NCBI RefSeq assembly: GCF_036884255.1
Contig: NZ_CP145605.1
Coordinates: 6,013,001 to 6,077,000 of the forward strand
Direction of reading: 5' to 3'
Length of the DNA stretch: 64,000 bases
From: Paenibacillus tundrae
GTDB taxonomy: Bacteria > Bacillota > Bacilli > Paenibacillales > Paenibacillaceae
Below are positions 43,168-51,895 of the stretch, piece after piece. The translations under genes and the position numbers were made by a program. Position 1 is the stretch's first letter. The number at the start of each line of letters is the position of its first letter. The notes under the pieces are model-generated. The model had not been told where the DNA came from and did no database searches. It was given only the letters and a program-made list of their open reading frames with translations.

Positions 43168-43182
43168 TTAAAATGATTCTAA
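43168..43182 (-). promoter_or_regulatory. Candidate Per box of katA
   Basis: On the minus strand TTAGAATCATTTTAA matches the Bacillus Per box TTATAAT-N-ATTATAA with two mismatches in 14 positions. It lies 102 bp upstream of the catalase start. Confidence 0.7.
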
Positions 43183-43313
43183 CATGTCTACTTTGTCGCT
43201 TGCATGAGGTTTACATGAGCATAAGATGAGGGTCACATGGCTTTCGCATGAACGAACTTCATGTTTATGGAGGCAGTTCAAGAGGTCGTTTTTGAACACG
43301 CACATATAGGCAC

Positions 43314-43336
43314 AAAAAAAAGCGGACTAATCCGCT
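43314..43336 (-). terminator. Terminator overlapping the end of the 43327 gene
   Basis: On the minus strand AGCGGA-TTAG-TCCGCT then TTTTTTT. The stop codon lies in its loop, so termination is built into the last codons of the gene. Confidence 0.75.
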
Positions 43337-44133
43337 AGGCGGTAGCCCACTCCTCTTACCGTTACAATATATTTGGGGGAAGCCGCGTTATCGCCCAATT
43401 TTTTGCGCAAGCTTTTGATATGCACATCGACGACATTACTTCCTCCTGTGAAATCTGTCTCCCAAATATCGCTAAGCATCTCTTCACGGGAAATGACTGC
43501 GCCCTTGGCATCGATCAGCTTAAGCAAAAGATCATATTCCGTCTTGGTGAGATGAATTCGATCCTCATCCCGCTGCACGCTCATCCGCTCCCGATCCAGC
43601 CATAGATCTTTGAACCCGATCCGTTGCCCTTCCTTAGGCAAAAACCCACGCTTCGGCACAGCCGGGCTGTTGCCGATCATCCGCTGCACGCGGTATAGAG
43701 CTTCCTGCGGTCGCGCTGGCCAGACCAACAACTCTTCCTGAAGCATCGGGCCGCTAGCATTGCCAATCATTTTCTCCCCTACAAGGTACAAACATGGCGT
43801 TGTATACTCTGCTTCTCGATTCAAACGACTGCTGATTCCAGCAAAGGCGTCAATTGTTCCTGCAACAGAAAGATCATAGACGAGAAGATCAAAATCAAGA
43901 CGTTCATGCAAATCTGGTTCCCAGCGATGGAATACAAGCACATCGAAGCAACTATCCGTCAATGCTTTGACAAGTTCGTGAACCTGACCTGGCATAGGGC
44001 TAATGAGAATAACACGCCTGGTGATCGGACAAGCTTCTGCCAATGGAGCTGGATCTGTCAGAGCCGGCTTCACCCGAAGTGGTAAACGCCGACCAGACAG
44101 GTTGATTTTTACTTGATCCGTTTGTTTTTGCAT
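43327..44133 (-). CDS. OmpR-type regulator with a degenerate receiver domain
   Basis: 268 residues. The C-terminal ~105 residues are a winged helix DNA-binding domain (MSVQRDEDRIHLTKTEYDLLLKLI ... VVDVHIKSLRKKLG ... VRGVGYRLAD). The N-terminal domain has the receiver-like fold but lacks the acidic pair at the start (VILISPMPG instead of VDDD) and has no Lys at the usual place (WPARP instead of KP). Only one Asp, in VYDLS, sits at the phosphoacceptor position. It is therefore an atypical or orphan regulator, probably not phosphorylated in the normal way. It overlaps perR by 25 bp; no kinase gene is adjacent. Confidence 0.75.
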   Translation of the reverse strand: MQKQTDQVKINLSGRRLPLRVKPALTDPAPLAEACPITRRVILISPMPGQVHELVKALTDSCFDVLVFHRWEPDLHERLDFDLLVYDLSVAGTIDAFAGISSRLNREAEYTTPCLYLVGEKMIGNASGPMLQEELLVWPARPQEALYRVQRMIGNSPAVPKRGFLPKEGQRIGFKDLWLDRERMSVQRDEDRIHLTKTEYDLLLKLIDAKGAVISREEMLSDIWETDFTGGSNVVDVHIKSLRKKLGDNAASPKYIVTVRGVGYRLAD

Positions 44134-44504
44134 TCCCCGCAGACACCTCCAAAGACCACATGAGCGTGGTCAATTGCATATCCGGTTTCTTCAGCCACCT
44201 GCTTCATCCATTGTGCGGGGACCTCCGTCATAACCTCGTCCACTTTACCACAAACTTCACACATAATATGTTGATGGTCGTCCATTCGGGCATCGTAACG
44301 ACTTGCCGTCTCACCGAGTTTAAGCTCCCGAATCAATTCTTTATCCGTTAAATAGCGAAGTGAATTATATACCGTACCATAGGCAAGGTTATAACCTTGC
44401 TCTACAAGACGGTTCATTACGTCTGCCGCTGTAGGATGATCCTCTGAATGACGGACTACATCATACACGGCCTGTCGTTGTATAGTCAGATTTAGGGTTC
44501 TCAC
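44109..44504 (-). CDS. perR: PerR/Fur-family peroxide repressor
   Basis: 131 residues: winged helix with PTAADVMNRLVEQGYNLAYGTVYNSLRYLTDKELI, then the metal-sensing RYDARMDDHQHIMCEVCGKVDEV. The structural zinc Cys pairs are CEVC and CGEC. The regulatory His/Asp ligands of PerR are compatible with H37/D85/H91/H93 type, but they were not aligned precisely, so a general Fur paralogue is possible. The start is a GTG at 44504 with AAAGGAG 8 bases upstream. It lies next to the catalase gene and has a Per-box-like site upstream, consistent with PerR autoregulation. Confidence 0.8.
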   Translation of the reverse strand: MRTLNLTIQRQAVYDVVRHSEDHPTAADVMNRLVEQGYNLAYGTVYNSLRYLTDKELIRELKLGETASRYDARMDDHQHIMCEVCGKVDEVMTEVPAQWMKQVAEETGYAIDHAHVVFGGVCGECKNKRIK

Positions 44505-44579
44505 AAGCCATTCTCCTTTATTCCCATTCTATAGAAGGACACAGTCTATAAATACTGTGACACACAGAAACATTTTGAT

Positions 44580-44594
44580 TTAGATTAAGTATAA
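44580..44594 (-). promoter_or_regulatory. Possible Per/Fur-type box upstream of perR
   Basis: Plus-strand TTAGATTAAGTATAA shows three mismatches to TTATAAT-N-ATTATAA and lies about 75 bp upstream of perR, in an AT-rich region that also serves the divergent diguanylate cyclase gene. Weak alone. Confidence 0.4.
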
Positions 44595-44753
44595 ATCTTA
44601 ATGTATAATGAAGTCAACATCAGTGGCTACTCTAGAATTCAACGAATTTTCTATAATTCCCAGTACTCACATCCACTATTTGGGATAAAATGGTTCGCTA
44701 CTAGCTTCGTTTTCAGATAAAATATAACAATGTGTGTAAAGGGGGGATGCTCA

Positions 44754-45878
44754 TTGTTCAGCACGTTCTTTGTTAATCTTTGTATCATGATCACATTTAT
44801 GTACGTGTCCGGGATTATCGCTAAATTCTATAGCATCCGTGTTCCCTTTCCATCCATACGTGTGCAACTGATCGGGGGTATCCTGTTCGGTATATATGGT
44901 ACAGTACTCATGAATTATTCCTTCAGCATCAATGAAAGTACGATTGTAGATCTAAGACATCTTGCGATCATAACAGCCGCCGTATATTTAGGTGGAATGG
45001 CCTCCTTCATCTCAGGACTCGTAATCTCCATCCTGCGTGTAGTGATCTTTGGTCTATCCTCCTCTGCTATAGATGCAGCATTTGTCATGGTCCTCATCGG
45101 TCTAGCTGGGGTATATTTCTCTTATGCTTCTTGGTCTAGATTAACTAAAATCTTGACGATGAACTTATTTTCTATGGCATTAATTTTTATTATTCTACTG
45201 ATGAATACAACAAGCATTAATGAATTTATGAAAATATATCCCGTGCAATTAACCATCTCATTCATCGGCGGAATCTTTATTTACTTTATTGCCGAATTTA
45301 TTAACAAATCGAATGAATTGTTATTTACGCTGGAACGAAGGGCTTCAACCGATCATCTGACGAGCTTGAATAACCGGCTTCAATTTGAGAAATCACTTAA
45401 ATTCCAACTGGAATATGCTCGAGAACATCAGAAGAAATTGTCCTTACTGGTGATTGATATCGATCGCTTCAAAAGAGTAAATGACACGTTCGGCCATACC
45501 TCAGGTGATGCCGTTCTGAAGCAACTGGGGCGGCTTCTCATTGAACATGCACGCCCTGTGGACATTGTCTCCCGTAACGGGGGCGAGGAATTTGCCATTT
45601 TGCTGGTCGATTGCGATCAGCAACAAGCTCTGGCCGTTGCGGAACGGATACGGAAGGCTGTGGAGAGATATCTCTTTTCTCTTCCCGACGGAAATACAAC
45701 ACGTCTAACCGTTTCAATCGGTGTGGCCGTGTTTCCAGATAACTGCGACGACAAAGATGACGATGACTTCTTCGAACAGGCGGATCGTGGCTTGTACGAG
45801 GCCAAAAATACAGGACGGAATCGGGTATGTGTTATGAAGAAGCGCTCACTGCCACTTCCTGTGCAACATAGGTTATAG
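44754..45878 (+). CDS. Diguanylate cyclase with 5TM-5TMR_LYT-like membrane sensor
   Basis: 374 residues. Six hydrophobic segments up to about residue 190 form a 5TMR_LYT-type sensor (IRVQLIGGILFGIYGTVLMNYSF). A GGDEF domain follows with STDHLTSLNNRLQFEKSL, IDIDRFKRVNDTFGHTSGD and the active-site signature NGGEEF, so it should make cyclic di-GMP. No I-site RxxD is obvious just upstream (RPVDIVSR). I start at the TTG at 44754, which has AAGGGGGG 7 bases upstream; the ATG at 44730 lacks a site and would add eight residues. It is divergent from perR. Confidence 0.85.
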   Translation: MFSTFFVNLCIMITFMYVSGIIAKFYSIRVPFPSIRVQLIGGILFGIYGTVLMNYSFSINESTIVDLRHLAIITAAVYLGGMASFISGLVISILRVVIFGLSSSAIDAAFVMVLIGLAGVYFSYASWSRLTKILTMNLFSMALIFIILLMNTTSINEFMKIYPVQLTISFIGGIFIYFIAEFINKSNELLFTLERRASTDHLTSLNNRLQFEKSLKFQLEYAREHQKKLSLLVIDIDRFKRVNDTFGHTSGDAVLKQLGRLLIEHARPVDIVSRNGGEEFAILLVDCDQQQALAVAERIRKAVERYLFSLPDGNTTRLTVSIGVAVFPDNCDDKDDDDFFEQADRGLYEAKNTGRNRVCVMKKRSLPLPVQHRL

Positions 45879-45904
45879 TGTCTCGTTATACAAATGAACT
45901 AAAG

Positions 45905-45959
45905 AATCTTACACTTACCACTCCGATGACAGAGTAACCTTCCGATCACGAATAAGATT
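45905..45959. repeat. Half-copy of the palindromic repeat family
   Basis: TTACACTTACCACTCCGATG followed by ACAGAGTAACCTTCCGATCA matches the reverse complement of the right arm in copy B (59879-60029) almost base for base. The central hairpin and other arm are missing; instead short AATCTT/AAGATT ends flank it. Confidence 0.65.
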
Positions 45960-46013
45960 AAAAGGGATGTCCTCTCGTCCGTCCATCTAGACGGCTTGAG
46001 AGTGCATCCCTTT
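45958..46013. terminator. Bidirectional terminator
   Basis: AAAGGGATG..CTCTC...GAGAG..CATCCCTTT with A-rich and T-rich ends. It lies between the convergent diguanylate cyclase and aldo/keto reductase genes. Confidence 0.75.
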
Positions 46014-46054
46014 CTTCATTTCATATCGTTCAGAAGCCGATAGGCCACTTCATA

Positions 46055-46993
46055 TTAAGCCAAAATTTGCTCGATCTCTTCAATAATGGTTGCATCCAGC
46101 TTCACACCGGAAGCTACAACGTTCTCCTTCACTTGTTCTGGACGACTTGCGCCTACAAGTGCACTAGATACGTTTTGTTGACGCAAAATCCAAGCAAGTG
46201 CCAGTTGACCCACCTTCAGATCTAGCTTGTCTGCCACCTCGATTAGTTGGCGAACTTTACCGATTCGATCTGCATTAATCTTGCCTTCGTCCCAGCCGAG
46301 CTTGGCTGCACGGCTATTCTCAGGAATATCCGATATCGACGTGTATTTCCCGGTCAATAAGCCTTGAGCAAGCGGGGAGTAAACAACTTGTCCAATGCCT
46401 TTTTGTTCACCTAGTGGAATGATCTCCTTCTCGATGTATCGATCAAACATATTATATACCGGTTGGTTCACCACGATGTGATCCAATAATAAACGATCTG
46501 CTGTACCTAGCGCCGCCTCCATCTGAGCTGCCGTCCATTGGCTGACACCTACATACAGCACCTTACCTTGACGTACCAGATCATCTAGCGCGCGCAGTGT
46601 CTCTTCAATCGGTGTTTCTGTATGGTAGCGATGGCAATAGTAAATGTCCACATAATCGGCTCCAAGACGCTTCAAGCTCGCGTCACATTGCTCCATAATA
46701 TGTTTGCGGGATAATCCCTGGTCATTAGGACCGTCGCCCATTTTGCCAAATACTTTTGTTGCCAGAACATAAGAATCACGAGAGTACGCTTTCAACGTCT
46801 GACCCAGTAGCTCCTCTGCTGCGCCACGCTCATACACGTTAGCTGTATCAAAAAAGTTAATACCTTCATCGAATGCGGTTTCAATCGATTTCACCGCATT
46901 TTCACGTTCCACATATCCTCCGTATGTCAGCCAGCTACCCAAGCTGATTTCGCTTACTTTCAGTCCGCTTCCACCTAATCTGCGATACTCCAT
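46055..46993 (-). CDS. Aldo/keto reductase (voltage-gated K+ channel beta-type)
   Basis: 312 residues. TIM-barrel AKR landmarks are YRRLGGSGLKVSEISLGSWLTYGG, NFFDTANVYERGAAEELLGQTL (catalytic Asp, Tyr), DYVDIYYCHRYHTETPIEETL, LLDHIVVNQPVYNMFDRYIEKEIIP and LAQGLLTGKY, VSSALVGASRPEQVKEN. Substrate unknown; it uses NADPH. The start at 46993 is fixed by AAGGAGG 11 bases before ATG; the open frame extends to 47092. Confidence 0.9.
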   Translation of the reverse strand: MEYRRLGGSGLKVSEISLGSWLTYGGYVERENAVKSIETAFDEGINFFDTANVYERGAAEELLGQTLKAYSRDSYVLATKVFGKMGDGPNDQGLSRKHIMEQCDASLKRLGADYVDIYYCHRYHTETPIEETLRALDDLVRQGKVLYVGVSQWTAAQMEAALGTADRLLLDHIVVNQPVYNMFDRYIEKEIIPLGEQKGIGQVVYSPLAQGLLTGKYTSISDIPENSRAAKLGWDEGKINADRIGKVRQLIEVADKLDLKVGQLALAWILRQQNVSSALVGASRPEQVKENVVASGVKLDATIIEEIEQILA

Positions 46994-47089
46994 TGATTGC
47001 ACATCCTCCTTGTATAAATCTTTATGATGACGTTCCCTTTCTATTGTAACGCAACTATACACGTTAAACGAATCATTTTGACCAGACTC

Positions 47090-47126
47090 CAAAAAGAAAT
47101 AAGCGCACCTGATGAACAGATGCGCT
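47090..47126 (-). terminator. Terminator after the hybrid kinase gene
   Basis: On the minus strand AGCGCA...TGCGCT followed by a T-rich TATTTCTTTTT. It begins about 20 bp past the stop. Confidence 0.55.
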
Positions 47127-47147
47127 GTATATCTTATATATCGATCT

Positions 47148-48791
47148 CTAGTGCAAGATGACGCTTAATGCGTTCAATAGATCAGCCTGTCTCACGGGTT
47201 TCGTTAGAACGGCGTCAAATACTTCTGCCTCTTGGGGGTTAATATGCATACCATAGGGCACGAGTACGATAATCGGCAGTGCGTGAGCACGAGATTTCAG
47301 GTTATGCACGAAATCGACCGCACCACCTTCGACCAATCCCATATCAATTACCGCTACATCCGGACTGAAGCCTTCTTCCATCCAGCTATATGCCTCTGCT
47401 GAGCCTGAGGTCATATGCACATCCATCTTCCATCTTCGCATCAAGGAAGATACACCCTGCAAGATGTCCGGGTCTTTGGCAAGTAACACCTTCGTTCCCT
47501 TCAATCGCTGCTGGATGCTGGTAAGCTGAGGTAACTCCCAATGTCTAAGCAGTGGCAGCCTAATCTGGAATTCCGTCTCGTCTTCCCCTAAGCTGTTGAT
47601 CTGAATACTGCCATTCATCAGAATCGCCAGATTCTGACTCACTGCTAACCCCAGATTCGTACCAACGATCCGCTGTGTGCTGATACTGCCGTCTGAAGTA
47701 TGAAGCACCTGTCGCATCTTGTCCGCAGGCAGCATCTTGCCGCTATACTTCACATTCAACAGGAGTACAGCTTGGTTGTCCGAACCTGTACTCTCTTCAT
47801 CCACAACGGCCGTGATTAGCACCGAACCAGTACGTGTATAGTCAATAGCGTATTGCAGCACATGTGCCAGCAATTGCCCAATCTTGATCTCATCCCCTAC
47901 AAATACTTGGGATACATTCATCTCCAGGTTCAAACCAACCTCAATGCCCTTGCTGATTGCCTGTCCAACATGAAGATACACCGTATTCTCAATGGTAGAC
48001 ACCAGATCAAATGGATCATCGTGTACAACCGTTTTGCCAGTATCATTGATGTTGAAGTTCATCATGTTGTTCAGTAGGGATAATAATATATTGCCACTTG
48101 TCTCAATCATGTTCACATACTCCAGATGCTCTTCGGGCATATCTGGCGTCCGCATGAGATCCGTCAACCCCAGAATCCCGTTCAATGGATTGCGGATTTC
48201 GTGGCTCATTAACGCAAGCATCTGCGTTTTGGTCATGGCCTCGGACTCGGCTCGTTCCTTCTCTGCTTGCAACTGTGCCTTCAGTTGTTCCGTATCACTC
48301 AGCTTCTGCTCCTGCACCAACAGGCTATCTTCGAGATCAATGACGTATCCGAGAAAAACAGCCATTGCTTTTAGTGTTTTCATATCCGTTTCGTTTAGTT
48401 GGTAATCCGGGTTGTCCATTAGGCATATGGTGCCAAACGCATCACCCGATCGCCGCAAAATAGGGACTCCGATGAAGAATCGACTCCCCAAACCATCCGT
48501 CACATCCATAAAACGTGTTAATGGATGCTGCGCCGTATCTTTAATGGTTAGCTCACTGCTTTTATCTTGCAAAACCAAACTACAGTAGGATGTCTCAAAT
48601 GGAAGCTCGCTACCTTTAGTGACCAACTGCTCATGGCGGTTAAATGCCTCAAGAATCACATTCGTCATGCCATCATTGCTGGCAACGAAGATGGTATTTA
48701 CCTGCAGAATCCCACTTAATACGTCCACGATGTGGGTCGCAGCTTCCTGTATATTTTCATAAAAGCCCCTTGCAACACCTGTGGTTCCCAT
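47148..48791 (-). CDS. GAF-histidine kinase-receiver protein with degraded ATP-binding domain
   Basis: 547 residues: a GAF domain (about 5-155), a coiled segment, then a HisKA dimerisation/phosphoacceptor helix with intact H-box MSHEIRNPLNGILG (about 195). The catalytic domain that follows keeps the fold order but lacks key residues: the N-box reads HVLQYAIDYT without Asn and the G1 box is VKYSGKML instead of DxGxG; only GTNLGLAVS recalls G2. The C-terminal receiver (about 425-547) has the phosphoacceptor Asp (VAVIDMGL) and Lys (LTKPV). It may act as a phosphate acceptor or scaffold rather than an autokinase. GAGGGG lies before the ATG. Confidence 0.75.
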   Translation of the reverse strand: MGTTGVARGFYENIQEAATHIVDVLSGILQVNTIFVASNDGMTNVILEAFNRHEQLVTKGSELPFETSYCSLVLQDKSSELTIKDTAQHPLTRFMDVTDGLGSRFFIGVPILRRSGDAFGTICLMDNPDYQLNETDMKTLKAMAVFLGYVIDLEDSLLVQEQKLSDTEQLKAQLQAEKERAESEAMTKTQMLALMSHEIRNPLNGILGLTDLMRTPDMPEEHLEYVNMIETSGNILLSLLNNMMNFNINDTGKTVVHDDPFDLVSTIENTVYLHVGQAISKGIEVGLNLEMNVSQVFVGDEIKIGQLLAHVLQYAIDYTRTGSVLITAVVDEESTGSDNQAVLLLNVKYSGKMLPADKMRQVLHTSDGSISTQRIVGTNLGLAVSQNLAILMNGSIQINSLGEDETEFQIRLPLLRHWELPQLTSIQQRLKGTKVLLAKDPDILQGVSSLMRRWKMDVHMTSGSAEAYSWMEEGFSPDVAVIDMGLVEGGAVDFVHNLKSRAHALPIIVLVPYGMHINPQEAEVFDAVLTKPVRQADLLNALSVILH

Positions 48792-49154
48792 GACTCACCC
48801 CTCTTGTCTAAGCTGCGCTTCAAATTAGAATCAATCCATAAAGATATATGAGGGTAAAAAAAACTCCTGAACCAGTTGTCACAACCTGTACATATATGTT
48901 TTAACACCACGGACATTCAGAAGAATCACACAGGCGATTTCAGGATGGCTGCTCTTTCTGAGAAGCTCCTGTTTCGCTGGATCTCCACGCTAGGAATGGC
49001 CGATAATCATCTACCATTGCTCCTAGATTCTGTGTCCGTGAGCGAGATGTTTTGACGCGGTGTAGCATAAAAAGAAATTATACTCTTCGAATTCAACTTT
49101 GGAAACCTTTATCCACATTCTACAAGCACATCTTCTGTTCAGCCACGATTACGA
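48792..49154. other. Divergent gap upstream of nrdD, no gene seen
   Basis: AT-rich spacer between the divergent kinase and nrdDG genes, without a convincing ORF or RNA structure. The regulatory sites of nrdD follow at 49155-49225. Confidence 0.45.
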
Positions 49155-49170
49155 TGTGATCATTATCACA
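49155..49170 (+). promoter_or_regulatory. Fnr/CRP-type palindrome upstream of nrdD
   Basis: TGTGATCATTATCACA is a perfect TGTGA-N6-TCACA, the binding sequence of Bacillus Fnr. It lies 103 bp upstream of the anaerobic ribonucleotide reductase gene, where activation under anaerobiosis would be expected. Confidence 0.75.
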
Positions 49171-49177
49171 CCCAAAA

Positions 49178-49225
49178 ATCCATATATAGTTTATAACTGG
49201 ATAATGAAAAACTACATGTAGTATT
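49178..49225 (+). promoter_or_regulatory. Candidate tandem NrdR boxes
   Basis: Two near-palindromes, ATCCATATATAGTTT (centre 49185) and AACTACATGTAGTATT (centre about 49216), both resembling the NrdR box ACAcwATATwtTGTgt-type pattern loosely. Their centres are ~31 bp apart, three helical turns, the spacing known for NrdR pairs. They lie about 50-90 bp before the nrdD start. Confidence 0.5.
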
Positions 49226-49272
49226 TAATCAGGCTTAGCCAATATATACTCTCATTATAGGAGGAACCTTAA

Positions 49273-51234
49273 ATGAATATGCTTGAATGTGCCTCTCCAC
49301 CAGCAAACGACCTACTTTCTGACCTTGGCAGACGAATAATTGGGGCTGAGGATGCGGATACGTTAAGGGAGAATGCCAACCTGAATGGAGATTCATTTAG
49401 TGGAAAAATGAGCCGGCTCGGTTCAGAGACAGCAAAGTGGCATGCTGTTCGCCATGTCCTGCCCGAAGGGCTCGCACAAGCTGTGGAGCATGGAGACCTC
49501 TATGTTCATGACCTTGATCAGTATGGACTTGGCACAACCAACTGTATCTTCATTCCATTTGACCGACTGCTCGCCTCTGGCTTCAATACGGGTAACGGTT
49601 CAGTCCGTACTCCCCAGACGATCATGTCAGCGATGGCATTGGTAGCTATTATTTTTCAGTCTCAACAAAATAGCCAATATGGCGGTGTATCTGCCAATAA
49701 AATAGATTGGGATCTTGCACCTTATGTGCGACGCTCCTTCCGGAAGCATTATCGTAAAGGGCAACGGCTCTTTGGAGAGCATGCTTACATTCCGGATGAG
49801 CAACTGTATCTGGATAGTGCCGAAGCACAGGAGCAATGCCCACGTGCCTATGATTTTGCCATGGATGAGACGATCCTAGAGACCGAACAAGCTGCTGAAT
49901 CATTGATCCATAACCTTAATACTATGAGCAGCCGTGCTGGAGGACAAATTCCGTTCACATCACTTAATTACGGAATCTGCACATCGGCCGAAGGACGACT
50001 CGTATCTCGCTCGTTGCTAGAAGCGACCATCCGTGGTCTAGGAAACGGGGAGACACCTGTATTCCCGCAGCATATTTTCCAGTGCAAACAAGGGGTTAAT
50101 CAGGCTCCTGGAGAGCCCAACTATGATCTATTCCAGCTTGCCGTCACCTGTTCTTCGCGCCGTATGTACCCTAACTTCGTTAATGTGGATGCTTCGTTCA
50201 ATCTGCCGTTCTATCAGCCAGACGACCCGGACACCATTATCGCTACGATGGGCTGCCGTACACGTACGCTGGCAGATCGGTTCGGACGTAACCGTCAGAG
50301 TGGAAAAGGTAATCTGTCCTTCAATACGATCAACTTGGTTAAACTAGGTATTCGGTTCGGCATCTGTCAGGGAACACGCGCTGTAGCCGATCGGACAGGC
50401 TTCTATGCTGCACTTCAATCGGTTATGGAGCAAGCAGCTTCAGGTCTGCTTCATCGATATCTGATTCAGAAGGCGCAGCCAGCTAAAGCCTCGGACTTTA
50501 TGATGCGTGAGGGTGTATGGGAAGGTGGTAAACAATTAGATCCCGATGAACCGGTGGCTGATCTCTTGAAACATGGTACATTATCGATTGGTTTCATCGG
50601 TCTTGCGGAGTGTATGACTGCCCTATATGGACGACACCATGGTCAAGATCCTCATATTCATCAAGAAGCAGTAAATGTCATTCGTACGATGCGTGAATTC
50701 TGCGACCGAATGAGTGAACTACATAACTTGAACATTACGCTTTTCGCTACACCTGCCGAGGGTTTATCCGGTAAATTCACAACGATTGATCGTAAGCGAT
50801 TCGGTTCGATTGCAGGTGTTAATGACCGTGAGTATTACACGAATTCGTTCCATGTGCCTGTATATTACAATCTACCTGCCTACCGCAAGATTGAACTTGA
50901 GGCACCTTTCCATACACTATGTAACGCTGGAGCAATCTCCTATGTTGAGCTTGATGGGAATGTGCGAGCCAACACGAAGGCTTTCCAGCGAATTGTGCAA
51001 TATGCATTGGCACAAGATATTGGCTACTTCTCCATCAATCATCCCATTGATCGCTGCCCATCTTGCGGCTATGAAGGTGTCATTGGAGAGAGCTGCCCAA
51101 ACTGTGGCATTCACGAGAACAACATGCATTTCCAACGTCTACGCCGGGTTACCGGTTATCTCACCGGGGATTACAAAGTGCGATTCAATGGTGCCAAACA
51201 AGCTGAAGTTCGAGATCGGGTGAAGCATAAGTGA
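49273..51234 (+). CDS. nrdD: Anaerobic (class III) ribonucleoside-triphosphate reductase
   Basis: 653 residues. It makes deoxyribonucleotides without oxygen through a glycyl radical. Visible are QNSQYGGVSANKIDWDLAPYVRRSF, GGQIPFTSLNYGIC, LSFNTINLVKLGI, MNLFATPAEGLSGKF-like NLNITLFATPAEG, the zinc site CPSCGYEG..ESCPNCG and the C-terminal glycyl-radical loop RRVTGYLTGDYKVRF. The residue before the radical Gly is Thr where enterobacterial NrdD has Cys. AGGAGG lies 8 bases before the ATG. It overlaps nrdG by 4 bp, and Fnr- and NrdR-like sites lie upstream. Confidence 0.95.
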   Translation: MNMLECASPPANDLLSDLGRRIIGAEDADTLRENANLNGDSFSGKMSRLGSETAKWHAVRHVLPEGLAQAVEHGDLYVHDLDQYGLGTTNCIFIPFDRLLASGFNTGNGSVRTPQTIMSAMALVAIIFQSQQNSQYGGVSANKIDWDLAPYVRRSFRKHYRKGQRLFGEHAYIPDEQLYLDSAEAQEQCPRAYDFAMDETILETEQAAESLIHNLNTMSSRAGGQIPFTSLNYGICTSAEGRLVSRSLLEATIRGLGNGETPVFPQHIFQCKQGVNQAPGEPNYDLFQLAVTCSSRRMYPNFVNVDASFNLPFYQPDDPDTIIATMGCRTRTLADRFGRNRQSGKGNLSFNTINLVKLGIRFGICQGTRAVADRTGFYAALQSVMEQAASGLLHRYLIQKAQPAKASDFMMREGVWEGGKQLDPDEPVADLLKHGTLSIGFIGLAECMTALYGRHHGQDPHIHQEAVNVIRTMREFCDRMSELHNLNITLFATPAEGLSGKFTTIDRKRFGSIAGVNDREYYTNSFHVPVYYNLPAYRKIELEAPFHTLCNAGAISYVELDGNVRANTKAFQRIVQYALAQDIGYFSINHPIDRCPSCGYEGVIGESCPNCGIHENNMHFQRLRRVTGYLTGDYKVRFNGAKQAEVRDRVKHK

Positions 51235-51740
51235 ACCTGCACGGTTACATCCCTGAATCCGTCAATGAAGGCCCCGGCTTACGTGCAGTGTTGTTCATCA
51301 GTGGTTGTCGCCATGCTTGTTCAGGCTGTTTCAGCCCAGACTCATGGAGCTTTCGCTCAGGTGAGCCGTTTACGGAGGAGAAGCAGCAGGAAATCATGCA
51401 TGAGGTTACAACCCACCCTCTGCTGGATGGCGTAACCTTATGTGGTGGCGACCCTTTTTTCTCGGCAGCCGATCTGATCCCTTGGGTTCAACAATTTCGA
51501 GCACGACGCCCCGACCTGTCTGTCTGGGCATACACCGGATTTACGTATGAAGAACTGGTGCTGGAGCCGTCTCGGGCAGCACTAGCCGAATTATGTGACG
51601 TCATTATCGATGGGCGTTATGTCGCCGCCGAACGAGATGTTTCTTTAGTTTATCGCGGTAGCCGTAACCAACGAATTATTGATGTGAGAGCAACACAAAT
51701 GAACGAGAAGATCGTTACCTTGCAGATGGATGCATCGTAA
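51231..51740 (+). CDS. nrdG: Anaerobic ribonucleotide reductase activating protein (radical SAM)
   Basis: 169 residues. It carries the radical SAM cluster motif CRHACSGC (CxxxCxxC, about 27-34), followed by TLCGGDPFF, the SAM-binding GGE-like motif. It generates the glycyl radical on NrdD using S-adenosylmethionine. The GTG start overlaps the nrdD TGA, so translation is coupled. Confidence 0.94.
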   Translation: MNLHGYIPESVNEGPGLRAVLFISGCRHACSGCFSPDSWSFRSGEPFTEEKQQEIMHEVTTHPLLDGVTLCGGDPFFSAADLIPWVQQFRARRPDLSVWAYTGFTYEELVLEPSRAALAELCDVIIDGRYVAAERDVSLVYRGSRNQRIIDVRATQMNEKIVTLQMDAS

Positions 51741-51895
51741 CGGTCTTTTTTTCTTATATAGGTATACCTCATAAGTTTTACGCAATATCTGTTCTGACCT
51801 ACTATTCACTCTCTTAAGTGACGATATATAATATAAACATGTACTAAAACTATTGCTGGTATTTCATTTGAAGTCATTTAGGAGGATCATTACAT

